DNA of 64,000 bases from positions 3,009,501 through 3,073,500 of the forward strand of contig NZ_AP022853.1 in NCBI RefSeq assembly GCF_011764585.1. The letters are read 5' to 3'. Origin of the DNA: Sulfurimicrobium lacus (GTDB lineage: Bacteria; Pseudomonadota; Gammaproteobacteria; Burkholderiales; Sulfuricellaceae). Below the pieces are notes generated by a model. That model worked only from the letters and a program-made list of their open reading frames with translations. It searched no databases and had not been told where the DNA came from. This document shows positions 1 through 9,567 of the stretch, in pieces. Every line of letters begins with the position of its first letter. Position 1 is the first letter of the stretch. The position numbers and the translations under genes are program-made.

Positions 1-2628
1 AATTTCCTCGGGCGTTTTGAACTGGCACTGGAAGAAGCGTCGACCTTGTCCAATTTTGTCGCTCTGGACACCATCGAACAACGGCGCGTAATGGAACGTC
101 TGCTCGCCAAACAGCCCCCTTTTCGTGAAGTCTGGTTATGGGACGATGCCGGCCGCGAACGCATCCATCTATCCAAGTACCGGCTGCCCCATGCCGCTGG
201 CTACCGGGATGTAACCATCGAAAATCTCTTTCACGAAACACTCAAATCCGGGCACAGCCAATTCGGCCCGATCTATTACGACCCCACCAACAGCGAGCCC
301 ATGCTCGACATGGCCATGCCGCTAAAGGATCAGCGGAGCGGAAAAACCGTAGGCGTGCTCGGCGCTCAACTGCGCGTCAAGGCCATCTGGTCCCTGGTCT
401 CCAGTGTAAAAACCGAGAAGGGCGAGCTGGTTTATATCCTGGATACAAAACAGCGCATCATCGCCCACCGCAACCCCTCCGTGGTGCTGCGTGAAATCCG
501 TGCCAGTCTGCGCCCCGACCAGCGGCAAGTCGGACTTGACGGCGAAGAAGTGTTCGTTGCCACCCATCCCGTGCAACTCGGCCAGCAGACTTATACCGTG
601 GTGGTCGAGCGCGCCGTTTCGGTAACCCGGATTCCCGCGCTGACCGGGGTAAAAATTGTCGGTATCGTGATGGTTCTGGCCCTGGGCGTCGCACTGGCGA
701 TCTTTTACGCGGCCATGCGCCGGATTGTCGCGCCCATCCGGGAGATAGCCTCGACCGCGCGCGCCATCCGCGACGGAAATCTGGAACGCCAGGTAGCGGT
801 GAGCAGAAAAGACGAAATCGGCGATCTGGCAAGCTCCTTCAACAGCATGACGGTCAAGCTGCGCAGCACGCTGCTGGATCTGGAAAGCGAAATACAGGAA
901 CGCAAACAGAAAGAGTTCGAGCTGCACAAGATCAACAAGGCCTACATCGCGCTTTCCATGTCGAACCGCGCGGTTATTCTCGCCCGCGACGAAATGGAAC
1001 TGTTCCGCGAAATCTGCCGCATCGTGATCGAGGAATGCGGCTACCGCTTGTCCTGGATCGGCCTGGCCGAAAACGATGAGGAAAAAACCGTGCGCCCGGT
1101 GGCGCAGGCCGGGTTTGAAGATGGCTATCTCGAAACCCTGCACCTCACCTGGGCCGACACGGAGCGGGGACGGGGGCCGACCGGCACTGCCATTCGGGAA
1201 CGTCGCGCGATCATCAATCAGGACATTCACAACAATCCGGCGTTTGCGCCCTGGCGGGAGCAGGCATTGAAGCGCGGTTATGCCTCGTCAGCCGCCTTCC
1301 CGCTGATCACGGGCGATCAGGTATGGGGCGCCCTGATGGTTTACTCAGCCGCGCCGAGCGCGTTCATTGAAGAAGAAGTCCGGCTGCTGTTCGAACTGGC
1401 CAACAACATCGCCTTCGGCGTGGCGGCTCTGCATGCCGAAAAGGAACGCCGGCATGCGGCGGAAGTATTGCGGCAGGAACGGGATTTCATCGGTGCGGTC
1501 CTGAATACTGCCGGCACCATCATCGTGGTAATGAACCGCCATGGCCACATCGTCCGCTTCAACCGCACCGCGGAATTGCTGACCGGCTACCGTTTCGACG
1601 AAGTGGCCGACCAGCCATTCTGGGAGAATTTTCTGCTGCCTGAAGAAAAAGCGGCGGTGAAGGGTGTATTCGACAACCTGGCTCAGGGCCAGATGGTCGC
1701 GCGCCACGAGAATTACTGGCAGATGCGCGACGGCTCTCGGCGCTTGTTCGACTGGTCCAATGCAGTCCTGCGGGACAAAGCCGGGTCCATCAACTACATC
1801 GTGAGCATCGGCGTCGACATTACCGAACGCAAGCGCGCCGAGGACGCCTTGCGCGAGTTGAATGCCTCGCTCGAACAGCGGGTGCGCGAACAGACCGAAG
1901 AAAACCTGCTGAAGGAACGGCTGCTGCTGCAACAGTCGCGGCATGCCGCGATGGGCGAAATGGTCAGCATGATCGCGCACCAGTGGCGCCAGCCGCTCAA
2001 CTCCCTGGCCATCCTGCTGGCCAACATCCGCGACGCTTTCGAGTTCGGCGAACTCGATAAGCACGGCATGAACGATTTTCACGACTTCGGCAACAGGCTG
2101 ATACAGCGAATGTCGAAGACCATCGACGACTTCCGCAATTTCTTCCAGCCAAAATTACCGGACGAGTTCGACGTGGCAAGGGAAATAAGAGATACGGCAA
2201 GCCTGGTGGAACCCAGCCTGAGGAACAACAATATCGCGCTGGAAATTCAATGCGAGGAAGGCGTGCAGGCATTGGGCTCGGCCAACGAGCTGGGCCAGGT
2301 CGTACTCAACCTGATCGTGAACGCCAAGGAGGCCTGCCTGGAACGGAAAGTCGCCGTTCCGCGCGTCACCATCAAACTTTTGCGGCAGGACGGAACGGCC
2401 AGCATTACGGTGGAGGATAACGCCGGCGGCATCAGCCCGGAGATCGCGGAGCGGGTGTTCGACCCCTATTTCACCACCAAGTCCATGGGCACCGGGATCG
2501 GCCTCTATATGTCGCGCATCATCATTGAACGCCACATGGGTGGGAATATCAGCTTCACCAATACCGGTTCCGGCGCGTGCTTCACTTTGAATTTTCCTCT
2601 CGTCCCGCCACCTGAATCGAAAAAATAG
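1..2628 (+). CDS. Sensor histidine kinase (Cache-HAMP-GAF-PAS-HisKA-HATPase), 5' end outside the window
   Basis: Membrane-bound sensor kinase that would autophosphorylate and signal to a response regulator. The frame is open to base 1, so the true start lies upstream; a TTG at 46 is only an internal possibility. Counting from base 46, a Cache-like extracytoplasmic sensor runs to about residue 200, followed by one membrane helix (about 203-223), HAMP (to about 277), GAF (about 305-460), PAS (about 480-600), HisKA and HATPase. The phosphoacceptor is the His in IAHQWRQPLN (about residue 645). The ATP-binding boxes NLIVNAKEA, DNAGGI and GTGIGLYMSR are intact. No response regulator follows, so its partner is elsewhere or upstream. 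The input signal cannot be read from the sequence. Confidence 0.93.
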   Translation, partial: NFLGRFELALEEASTLSNFVALDTIEQRRVMERLLAKQPPFREVWLWDDAGRERIHLSKYRLPHAAGYRDVTIENLFHETLKSGHSQFGPIYYDPTNSEPMLDMAMPLKDQRSGKTVGVLGAQLRVKAIWSLVSSVKTEKGELVYILDTKQRIIAHRNPSVVLREIRASLRPDQRQVGLDGEEVFVATHPVQLGQQTYTVVVERAVSVTRIPALTGVKIVGIVMVLALGVALAIFYAAMRRIVAPIREIASTARAIRDGNLERQVAVSRKDEIGDLASSFNSMTVKLRSTLLDLESEIQERKQKEFELHKINKAYIALSMSNRAVILARDEMELFREICRIVIEECGYRLSWIGLAENDEEKTVRPVAQAGFEDGYLETLHLTWADTERGRGPTGTAIRERRAIINQDIHNNPAFAPWREQALKRGYASSAAFPLITGDQVWGALMVYSAAPSAFIEEEVRLLFELANNIAFGVAALHAEKERRHAAEVLRQERDFIGAVLNTAGTIIVVMNRHGHIVRFNRTAELLTGYRFDEVADQPFWENFLLPEEKAAVKGVFDNLAQGQMVARHENYWQMRDGSRRLFDWSNAVLRDKAGSINYIVSIGVDITERKRAEDALRELNASLEQRVREQTEENLLKERLLLQQSRHAAMGEMVSMIAHQWRQPLNSLAILLANIRDAFEFGELDKHGMNDFHDFGNRLIQRMSKTIDDFRNFFQPKLPDEFDVAREIRDTASLVEPSLRNNNIALEIQCEEGVQALGSANELGQVVLNLIVNAKEACLERKVAVPRVTIKLLRQDGTASITVEDNAGGISPEIAERVFDPYFTTKSMGTGIGLYMSRIIIERHMGGNISFTNTGSGACFTLNFPLVPPPESKK

Positions 2629-2762
2629 GCCGCCAGCGGCCGCGCCAGTGCAGTTCGGGAAGTGTCCGAACCGCCGCGAACCCGACTCAGCTGCCCGTGA
2701 AAGAATCCTGTAAGCAATCCCGGATAGACTAGGCGCCCCTCTTAACGCAACACAAATCAGGG

Positions 2763-3602
2763 GTGTCCAAGATAGAAACGATTCAAATGTCGGGCGGAAG
2801 AGATGCGATCCTGCTGCTGCATGGCCTTTATGGCAACCCATTGGAAATGCAGTATATCGGGCGCAAGCTGCAGCGCGCCGGATACGCGGTGGAAATCCCC
2901 TACATTCACGGCTGCGGCGTTGCCGACACACGCTCTCCGCGCCAGACGACACCCTGGGAGAACTGGCTGGAGCAGGTCGAAGCGCACTTTCGCAACATGC
3001 AGTGCACTTACGAACACGTCAGTGTCGCCGGACTGTGCATCGGAGCGGATCTGGCACTGGCGCTGGCGCTGGAGCACAGCGCGAACATCCACGCCTTATG
3101 CCTGTATTCGACGACGCTCTACTATGACGGCTGGAACGTCTCCCGATGGCGCTTCCTGCGTGCACTCGCCTACTACACCCCCTTACGCTACATGCTTTTC
3201 TACCACGAACGGCATCCCTATGGGCTGAAAGACGAGCGCATTCGCCAGTGGGTCGCGAAACAAATGGAGAAGGGGGTGGAAACGCCTGCGGGCGCGGCCA
3301 GATCGCCATTTACCGGCGTTTACCAGGCGGAGCGGATGATGCGCCACTTGCGCCGCAACCTGCACCGCATCACTGCGCCGACACTGATACTGCACGCACT
3401 GGAAGACGATTTCGCCAGCCCGAGAAGTGCCGATCTGGTCGAAAGCAGGGTGTCATCCCCGACCGTTCGCAAGGTGATACTGCAAGACAGCTATCACATT
3501 ATTACCCTGGACAACGACAAGGAGCGCGTCGCCCAGGAAACACTGGACTTCATGGCCGCGCAAGACGGCAAATCCAGCCAGACCTTGGCGCTGGCGGCAT
3601 GA
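2763..3602 (+). CDS. Alpha/beta hydrolase with Cys in the nucleophile elbow (GLCIG)
   Basis: 279-aa alpha/beta-hydrolase of the S33/lipase-like type. The oxyanion-side motif LLLHGLYG sits near residues 17-24. The nucleophile elbow is G90-L-C92-I-G94, so the usual Ser is replaced by Cys, as in PHA synthases and dienelactone hydrolases. Asp215 or Asp216 (ALEDDF) and His245 (DSYHII) can complete a triad. There is no signal peptide, so the protein is cytoplasmic. The start is GTG at 2763; an ATG at 2787 is an alternative. It is followed by an acyl carrier protein (41-nt gap) and a ketoacyl synthase, which suggests acyl transfer or thioester release on ACP-bound chains. That role is inference; the fold assignment is firm. 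Confidence 0.88.
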   Translation: MSKIETIQMSGGRDAILLLHGLYGNPLEMQYIGRKLQRAGYAVEIPYIHGCGVADTRSPRQTTPWENWLEQVEAHFRNMQCTYEHVSVAGLCIGADLALALALEHSANIHALCLYSTTLYYDGWNVSRWRFLRALAYYTPLRYMLFYHERHPYGLKDERIRQWVAKQMEKGVETPAGAARSPFTGVYQAERMMRHLRRNLHRITAPTLILHALEDDFASPRSADLVESRVSSPTVRKVILQDSYHIITLDNDKERVAQETLDFMAAQDGKSSQTLALAA

Positions 3603-3643
3603 TCGATAGCGGACAGAACCACATACAGGATCAGACAAACACC

Positions 3644-3916
3644 ATGGATTCATTACACAGCGTTCAGCAACTGCTAATCGAAGAATTCGGCCTGACCCCG
3701 GAACAGGTACATGCCGAAGCGATACTCGAGGATTTGGGCGTCGATTCGCTGGCCACCATCGAGTGCATGTTCCTCCTCGAAGACATGTTCAAGGTGCGCT
3801 TTCCCGGTGGCGATACGGTCGTCATCAAGACGGTCGGCGATATCGCACGCGAGGTCGACCTGCTGCTGGCCCAGCAGGCCAGTGCCGCACCGGCGCAGAT
3901 TCCGGCGCACGTGTGA
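3644..3916 (+). CDS. Acyl carrier protein
   Basis: 90-aa acyl carrier protein with the phosphopantetheine attachment motif LGVDSLATIE; Ser35 is the modified residue. The acidic helix II (ECMFLLEDMF) is typical of type II ACPs. The start is ATG at 3644, which gives a normal ACP length. Its stop codon overlaps the GTG start of the ketoacyl synthase (bases 3913-3916), so the two are probably translationally coupled. This is not the housekeeping acpP context (no fabD, fabG or fabF neighbours), so it is likely a specialised carrier for the flanking hydrolase and synthase. Confidence 0.95.
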   Translation: MDSLHSVQQLLIEEFGLTPEQVHAEAILEDLGVDSLATIECMFLLEDMFKVRFPGGDTVVIKTVGDIAREVDLLLAQQASAAPAQIPAHV

Positions 3917-5145
3917 AACGTGTCGTCGTCACGGGTATGGGCACCGTCGCCCCCATGGGTGGCGATGTGTCTTCCTTTTTTGCGGCACTGCTGGCCGGAC
4001 ACTCGGGTGTGCGCAAGCTCGACACACCCTGGGCCGGATCGCTCACGGCGGGCATCGTCGCGCCGGTAACCGAGGAAATCGCCAGCCACTTCCCCAAGCT
4101 CAAGCTCATTTCGCTGGATCGCGTGTCGCAATTGTCGCTGCTCGCGGCACGCCAGGCAGTCACCCAGGCAGGCATCGATTTTTCAGGGGAACAAGGCGAG
4201 CAATGCGGTATCTACTGGGGCACCGGCATGGGCGGCGCAAACACCCTGGAAAGCGCTTACAACGACCTGCTGATCCACTCCGCCACGCGCTTGAAACCGA
4301 CGACTGTGGTCATGGTCATGAACAACGCGTCGACCGGCCAGATCGGCATCGAGTTCGACATCCGCGGCCCGAGCTACACCTATTCCTCGGCCTGCTCTTC
4401 ATCCGCAGTGGCCATCGGCGAAGCCTTCCGCGCCATCCGCTTCGGCTTGGTCAAAACGGCCATTGCCGGCGGGGCCGAAGCGATGCTCACGCAAGGGGTC
4501 ATCAAATCCTGGGAATCGCTGCAAACCCTTGCACGGGTAGACGCAGAGCGCCCCGAAACATCCTGCCGGCCGTTTTCCGCCGACCGCTCCGGTTTTGTCC
4601 TCGGCGAGGGTGCCGCGGCGCTGATCCTGGAAGAAGAAAGCGCGGCAAAGGCCCGCGGCGCAACGATACTGGCTGAAATAGCGGGCTACGGCAACACCAC
4701 GGACGCGACGCACATCACCCAGCCCGAAGCGTCAGGGCAGGCGCGGGCGATGCGCCTGGCACTGGCTGAAGCCGGGCTGAACCCTGAACAGGTCGACCAC
4801 ATCAACGCCCACGGCACCGGCACCAAGGTCGGCGACCTGAGCGAAACCCACGCGATCAAGCAGGTGTTCGGCGCACGGGCCGGACATATCCCCATTTGCG
4901 CCACCAAGGCGCTGCACGGGCATCTCATGGGCGCAACCGGCGCCGTCGAAATGCTCGCCGCCATCGAGACGCTGCGCACGCGCACCGTGCCACCGACCGC
5001 GCACCTTTTTCATCCCGACCCCGAGTGCGATCTCGATTACGTCGCCGAAGGCCCGCGGGAATTGGCCAGGCTCGACGTCGTCATGTCCAACTCCTTCGGC
5101 TTCGGCGGCAACAACGCGGTCATCGCAGTAAAACGCCATTCCTGA
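3913..5145 (+). CDS. Beta-ketoacyl-ACP synthase (FabF/KAS II-like)
   Basis: 410-aa condensing enzyme of the KAS I/II family, which joins malonyl-ACP to an acyl chain. The GTG start at 3913 overlaps the ACP stop by 4 nt and gives the usual N-terminus [15 protein letters not shown]. The catalytic set is complete: Cys161 in SSACSSSA, His300 in [11 protein letters not shown], Lys332 and His337 in TKALHGH, and the C-terminal FGFGGNNA loop. It ends the three-gene cassette with the Cys hydrolase and ACP. Because KAS, ACP and hydrolase travel together without reductases, it may make or modify a secondary lipid; the product is unknown. Confidence 0.94.
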   Translation: MKRVVVTGMGTVAPMGGDVSSFFAALLAGHSGVRKLDTPWAGSLTAGIVAPVTEEIASHFPKLKLISLDRVSQLSLLAARQAVTQAGIDFSGEQGEQCGIYWGTGMGGANTLESAYNDLLIHSATRLKPTTVVMVMNNASTGQIGIEFDIRGPSYTYSSACSSSAVAIGEAFRAIRFGLVKTAIAGGAEAMLTQGVIKSWESLQTLARVDAERPETSCRPFSADRSGFVLGEGAAALILEEESAAKARGATILAEIAGYGNTTDATHITQPEASGQARAMRLALAEAGLNPEQVDHINAHGTGTKVGDLSETHAIKQVFGARAGHIPICATKALHGHLMGATGAVEMLAAIETLRTRTVPPTAHLFHPDPECDLDYVAEGPRELARLDVVMSNSFGFGGNNAVIAVKRHS

Positions 5146-5260
5146 GCCCCCGGGAACGCCCGATCGGGCCGCGTTTAACGTCTATAGCCGGATTCGTCGT
5201 GGCATAATAGCCTGTCAGCATGCAAGCGCTTTTCGTCCACTACATTCGGAGAGAAACCCA

Positions 5261-5830
5261 ATGAAATCCCTTCGCCTCGTCACGCTGTTCTTCGCCCTGT
5301 GTCTTTCTCTCGGGGCCCATGCCGCCAACCCGACGGTCGAGATGAAAACCAACCTCGGCAGCTTCACGCTCGAACTCTACCCGGACAAGGCGCCGAAAAC
5401 CGTCGAAAATTTCCTCAAATACGCCAGGAGCGGCTTTTACAAGGGCACGATCTTCCACCGCGTGATCGACAATTTCATGATCCAGGGCGGCGGCTTCGGC
5501 ACCAACCTGCGCGAGAAAGACGCTTTTCCGCCGATCCAGAACGAAGCGACCAACGGACTCAAGAACGACATTTACACCATCGCCATGGCGCGCACCATGT
5601 ACCCCCATTCCGCCGCGGCGCAGTTCTTCATCAACGTGAAGGACAACGCCTTCCTCAACCACACCGCCCCGACTCCGAACGGCTGGGGCTATGCCGTGTT
5701 CGGCAAAGTGGTGAAAGGACAGGACGTGGTGATGAAAATATCCAAAGTCAAAACCGGCGCGCGCGACCCGCTTCCTTCCGACGTGCCGCTGGAGAGCGTG
5801 GTAATCGAGGACGTAAAAATCATTCCTTAA
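5261..5830 (+). CDS. Periplasmic cyclophilin-type peptidyl-prolyl cis-trans isomerase
   Basis: 189-aa cyclophilin with a Sec signal peptide ([21 protein letters not shown], cleavage after AHA), so it acts in the periplasm on X-Pro bonds of secreted proteins. Family motifs are clear: [33 protein letters not shown] and [25 protein letters not shown] ribosome site lies just upstream of the ATG. It is one of three cyclophilins in the window (others at 62528 and 63174) and is most like the cytosolic one at 63174 apart from the signal peptide. Confidence 0.95.
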   Translation: MKSLRLVTLFFALCLSLGAHAANPTVEMKTNLGSFTLELYPDKAPKTVENFLKYARSGFYKGTIFHRVIDNFMIQGGGFGTNLREKDAFPPIQNEATNGLKNDIYTIAMARTMYPHSAAAQFFINVKDNAFLNHTAPTPNGWGYAVFGKVVKGQDVVMKISKVKTGARDPLPSDVPLESVVIEDVKIIP

Positions 5831-5851
5831 CAGACTTGCCAGACGGGAGTT

Positions 5852-6742
5852 ATGAACATGGATAACGCAACCACAAAGGACCGTTTTTCCTTTATCAGAA
5901 AAACTCCGCTTTCCCTCCATAACCCCGTCGTCGCGCTGCTGCTTTGTCTGGCAAGCTTTTTTGCCACCAGTTTCAATGCCATGGCGCAAACCACCTACAC
6001 CTTCGCGGTGGTTCCCCAATTCGAACAGCGCAAGCTGTTCGCGATCTGGAAACCCATCGTGGACGAGGTGGCGCAGCGCAGCGGCCTGTCGCTCAAACTG
6101 GTCGCGACGCTTTCGGTGCCGGAGTTCGAGCACGGCATTGGTCAGGGGGCTTTCGATTTCGTCTATGCGAACCCCTATCACATCATGAAAGTGAGTTCAT
6201 CCCAGGGATACATTCCGCTGGTGCGCGACAGCGCACCCCTGCGCGGAATCCTGGTGGTGCGCAAGGACAGCCCCATCCATTCCCCGGCAGAACTGGACGG
6301 CAAGACCGTCGCCTTCCCCTCGCCGAATGCCATCGGCGCCAGCCTGCTGATGCGCGCCGATCTGGCCCGGTTATTCAAGGCCACGGTCAAGCCGCTCTAC
6401 GTCAAGACGCACAGCTCGGTCTACCTGCACGTGGTCAACGGCCTGGCCAGCGCGGGCGGCGGGGTGGAAAAAACCCTGCAGGAACAGGACCCGAGCATAC
6501 GCGACGCGCTCAAGGTGCTGTATACGACACGCGAGATGGCCTCTCACCCGATTGCCGCCCACCCGCGCGTGCCCAAGGAAGTCCGCGAAAAATTGCGCAG
6601 CGCTCTTTTGGAATTCGGCGCCACCAGGGAAGGACGCGAAATGCTCGCCAAGGTTCCGATGGAGCAGGTCGTATCCACCTCTATCGACGACTACGCCGCC
6701 ATGCGCACCTGGGGACTGGAATCCCTGTGGGTCGATGAGTGA
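5852..6742 (+). CDS. PhnD-like phosphate/phosphonate-type periplasmic binding protein
   Basis: 296-aa substrate-binding protein of the PhnD/SsuA-like family. The N-terminal hydrophobic stretch ends in NAMAQTTYTF, consistent with an exported protein. The body carries the family pattern TFAVVPQFEQRKLFAIWKPI and YVKTHSSVYLHVVNGLASAGGG. No permease or ATPase gene is adjacent, so it may serve a remote transporter or act as an orphan sensor partner. It begins 21 nt after the cyclophilin stop and probably shares its transcript. The ligand cannot be deduced; oxyanions such as phosphonate or phosphite are the usual range. Confidence 0.85.
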   Translation: MNMDNATTKDRFSFIRKTPLSLHNPVVALLLCLASFFATSFNAMAQTTYTFAVVPQFEQRKLFAIWKPIVDEVAQRSGLSLKLVATLSVPEFEHGIGQGAFDFVYANPYHIMKVSSSQGYIPLVRDSAPLRGILVVRKDSPIHSPAELDGKTVAFPSPNAIGASLLMRADLARLFKATVKPLYVKTHSSVYLHVVNGLASAGGGVEKTLQEQDPSIRDALKVLYTTREMASHPIAAHPRVPKEVREKLRSALLEFGATREGREMLAKVPMEQVVSTSIDDYAAMRTWGLESLWVDE

Positions 6743-6791
6743 TCCTCTTAGCACGTCGCGACCGCGTTTGACTTAATCAGAGGTTCCTAAC

Positions 6792-7265
6792 GTGACCGTG
6801 TCCAACAAATCGCTCATCATCGCCATCGCCGCGCTCGCACTGGCCATCGCCGCCGCCGTCGCGGCCAAATTCCTGCTGGCGCCGCCCGGCGAGGTCACTT
6901 ACACCGCCCCGCTCGACACCACCTGCGACCTGCAGGCCGGACCGTGCAGCAGCGCCATTCCGGGCGGCGGGCGCATCGAACTCGCCATTGCGCCGCGCCC
7001 CATCCCCCTGCTGCAACCGTTGCGCCTGAACGTCAAGGTGCAAGGCATGGAAGCCCGCGCGGTGGAGGTCGATTTGACCGGCGTGGACATGAACATGGGC
7101 TTTAACCGGCCCAAGCTGCAGCGCGACGGCAGCGGCCAGTTTTCCGGCCAGACCACCCTGCCGGTGTGCATCACCGGACGCATGGCGTGGCAGGCGGTGG
7201 TGGTGGTCACGGGCGACAAGGCCAAGGTGGCCGCGCCGTTCCGCTTCATCACCACGCACAACTGA
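6792..7265 (+). CDS. Membrane-anchored conserved protein upstream of SCO1
   Basis: 157-aa protein with one N-terminal membrane helix (IIAIAALALAIAAAVAAKFLL) and a soluble extracytoplasmic domain containing two Cys (CDLQAGPC) and the motif VDMNMGFNRPKL. The start is GTG at 6792, preceded by AGAGG. I do not recognise a named function. Its position directly before SCO1 and its Met/Cys-containing motif suggest a role in copper handling or cytochrome oxidase assembly, but that is inference from context only. Confidence 0.8.
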   Translation: MTVSNKSLIIAIAALALAIAAAVAAKFLLAPPGEVTYTAPLDTTCDLQAGPCSSAIPGGGRIELAIAPRPIPLLQPLRLNVKVQGMEARAVEVDLTGVDMNMGFNRPKLQRDGSGQFSGQTTLPVCITGRMAWQAVVVVTGDKAKVAAPFRFITTHN

Positions 7266-7352
7266 GCGCGACATTTTGCCGCAGCGCATGCGGTCTGGCG
7301 TCACTGTAAAATTGGATATGCTGCTTTTTCATTTCAAACCGACGGCTTAATC

Positions 7353-7958
7353 ATGACCAAGAAACTTCTGCTCGCCGCCGGCGCGGTGCTGGCCCTCCTC
7401 CTCGTCTGGGTCATCTGGTTCTGGCAACCCGCCGGCGACCGGGCACACCAGACGCTTTCCCTGGCCGCGGCCCCGATGGGCGGCGATTTCACCCTGCATT
7501 CGGCCGACGGGCCGGTTGCGCTCAAGGATCTGCGCGGCAAGGTGGTGCTGGTGTATTTCGGCTACACCTTCTGCCCGGATATCTGCCCGACCTCCCTCGC
7601 CTACACCTCGCAGGCGCTCGACATGCTGAGCAAGGATGAACTGGCGCGCACGCAGGTACTGTTCATCTCGGTCGACCCGGAACGCGACACGCTGGCAAAA
7701 CTCAAGACCTACGCCACCTTCTTCCACCCCAACGTCCTCGGCATCACCGGTTCGCCGCAGGAAGTCGCCGCCGTTGCCAAGCTCTACGGCGCCAGCTACA
7801 GCAAGCAGAACACCGGCTCGGCCGGCGGCTACGTGGTGGACCATTCCGCCGCGACCTACGTGGTGGACCCGACCGGCAAGATGGTCGCCACCCTGCAGCA
7901 CGGCACGCCCCCGGCGGAAGTAGCCAAGGCCATTCGCGCCGCCATGCAGGCAAAATGA
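7353..7958 (+). CDS. SCO1/SenC-family copper/redox assembly protein
   Basis: 201-aa thioredoxin-fold protein anchored by an N-terminal helix (residues about 5-25). The copper-binding CxxxC is Cys74 and Cys78 in FGYTFCPDICPTS, with the third ligand His164 in VVDHSAATYVVD. SCO proteins deliver copper to, or reduce the CuA site of, cytochrome oxidase on the periplasmic side. It follows the 157-aa anchored protein with an 87-nt gap that holds a TAAAAT-like box. A separate PCu(A)C chaperone lies at 57800, a usual functional partner. Confidence 0.93.
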   Translation: MTKKLLLAAGAVLALLLVWVIWFWQPAGDRAHQTLSLAAAPMGGDFTLHSADGPVALKDLRGKVVLVYFGYTFCPDICPTSLAYTSQALDMLSKDELARTQVLFISVDPERDTLAKLKTYATFFHPNVLGITGSPQEVAAVAKLYGASYSKQNTGSAGGYVVDHSAATYVVDPTGKMVATLQHGTPPAEVAKAIRAAMQAK

Positions 7959-8031
7959 TTGCCCGGAGCTTGTAAAGCACTGTAGCCGTCCGACCTGCTA
8001 AAATGGCGCTTTTTCCAAATCGCCGTTCGCC

Positions 8032-9417
8032 ATGCTGAAAATCTACAACTCCCTCGCCCGCGCCAAGCAGGATTTCGTCCCCATCGAACCCGGCAAGGTC
8101 CGCATGTACGTGTGCGGCATGACGGTGTACGACTATTGCCACCTCGGCCACGCGCGGGTGCTGGTGGTGTTCGACATGATCCAGCGCTGGCTCGGGGCCG
8201 AGGGTCTGGATGTCACCTACGTGCGCAACATCACCGACATCGACGACAAGATCATCAAGCGCGCCGCCGAGAACCATGAGCCCATCGACGCCCTGACCGG
8301 CCGCTTCATCGCCGCCATGGACGAGGACGCCGCCGCGCTGGGCGTGCAGAAGCCGGCGCACGAGCCGCGCGCCACGCAATACGTGCCGGGCATGATCGCC
8401 ATGATCCAGGCGCTGATGGACAACGGGCTGGCCTACGTGGCGAAAAGCGGCGACGTGTGCTACTCCGTCCACGACTTCCCCGGCTACGGCAAACTCTCCG
8501 GCAAGTCGCTCGATGACCTGCGCGCCGGCGAACGGGTGGACGTGGCGGCAGGCAAAAACGACCCGCTCGACTTCGTGCTGTGGAAATCGGCCAAGCCCGG
8601 CGAGCCGCAATGGGACTCGCCGTGGGGCGCAGGCCGTCCGGGCTGGCACATCGAGTGCTCGGTGATGAGCGACGCGCTGCTGGGCGAGCATTTCGACATC
8701 CACGGCGGCGGCCAGGACCTGCAGTTCCCGCACCACGAGAACGAGATCGCCCAGTCCGAGGGCGCGCACGGCCACCAGCACGTCAACTACTGGATCCATA
8801 ACGGCTTCGTGCGCGTGGACAACGAGAAGATGTCCAAGTCGCTGGGCAACTTCTTCACCATCCGCGAAGTGCTGGCGAAATATGATGCGGAAGTGGTGCG
8901 CTTCTTCATCCTGCGCGCCCACTACCGCAGCCCGCTGAACTACTCCGACCAGCATCTCGACGACGCCAAGGGCGCGCTGACGCGGCTTTATACCGCGCTA
9001 AAGAACGTCACCTCTCACCCATTACCCATCACCCCTTACGCCATTGACTGGAACAACGCCTACGCCGCCAAGTTCAGAAGCGCGATGGAAGACGATTTCA
9101 ATACCCCGGAAGCCATGGCCGTGCTGTTTGACCTGGCCACCGAAGCCAACAAATCAGGCGATCTGCAACACGCCGCGCTGTTGCAGTCGCTGGGCGGCGT
9201 GCTCGGCCTGCTGCAGCGCGATCCCAACGAATTCCTGCAAGGCGGCGCAACGGATTCCGCCTACAGCCCGGAGCGCATCGAGCAGCTCATCGCCGACCGC
9301 GCCGCTGCCAAGCAGGCAAAAAATTATGCCGAGGCCGACCGCATCCGCAAGGAACTGGCCGACGTCAGCATATTGCTGGAAGACTCCCCCCAGGGAACGA
9401 CCTGGCGCAAGGCTTGA
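8032..9417 (+). CDS. cysS: Cysteinyl-tRNA synthetase
   Basis: 461-aa class I aminoacyl-tRNA synthetase. The signature HLGH (residues 37-40), Cys28 of the zinc site (YVCGMTVYD), the later zinc ligand in HIECSVM and the KMSKS loop ([11 protein letters not shown]) are all present. A TAAAAT box lies upstream. Odd feature: residues 328-337 (bases 9013-9042) are encoded by a 30-nt TCACCC-type repeat that sits in frame between the catalytic domain and the DDFNTPEA helix, where the protein tolerates length change. The enzyme otherwise looks functional and is essential. Confidence 0.98.
   Translation: MLKIYNSLARAKQDFVPIEPGKVRMYVCGMTVYDYCHLGHARVLVVFDMIQRWLGAEGLDVTYVRNITDIDDKIIKRAAENHEPIDALTGRFIAAMDEDAAALGVQKPAHEPRATQYVPGMIAMIQALMDNGLAYVAKSGDVCYSVHDFPGYGKLSGKSLDDLRAGERVDVAAGKNDPLDFVLWKSAKPGEPQWDSPWGAGRPGWHIECSVMSDALLGEHFDIHGGGQDLQFPHHENEIAQSEGAHGHQHVNYWIHNGFVRVDNEKMSKSLGNFFTIREVLAKYDAEVVRFFILRAHYRSPLNYSDQHLDDAKGALTRLYTALKNVTSHPLPITPYAIDWNNAYAAKFRSAMEDDFNTPEAMAVLFDLATEANKSGDLQHAALLQSLGGVLGLLQRDPNEFLQGGATDSAYSPERIEQLIADRAAAKQAKNYAEADRIRKELADVSILLEDSPQGTTWRKA
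9013..9042. repeat. TCACCC-type short repeat inserted in frame in cysS
   Basis: Ten codons made of degenerate copies of a 7-8 base unit (TCACCC, TTACCC, TCACCCC, TTACGCC). The same family, in the other orientation, lies in the gap before lpxH at 63671-63694. Such repeats are normally intergenic in proteobacteria; here the insert length is a multiple of three and the frame is kept. Confidence 0.6.
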
Positions 9418-9436
9418 TTCCCGCGTCGCTTTTTCG

Positions 9437-9455
9437 CCGCTCCAAAACGGAGCGG
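9437..9455. other. Hairpin after cysS
   Basis: Inverted repeat CCGCTCC / GGAGCGG with a 5-base loop, 20 bases after the cysS stop. No T run follows, so it may be a weak terminator or a 3'-end stabilising hairpin. Confidence 0.35.
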
Positions 9456-9567
9456 CCCGAGACCCGTTTTGCCTGTACTTCTATTTTCGGGCAAAATGGC
9501 CCCTTGATTTCACAACAAATATCAATCTTCTTGCGACGGACCAGCAAATAATCAGGGGTAGAAAAAA

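Noticed and set aside
3146-3643. Extended N-terminus for the acyl carrier protein frame
   Set aside because: The upstream part overlaps the hydrolase gene in another frame and is not ACP-like; ATG 3644 gives the normal 90 residues.
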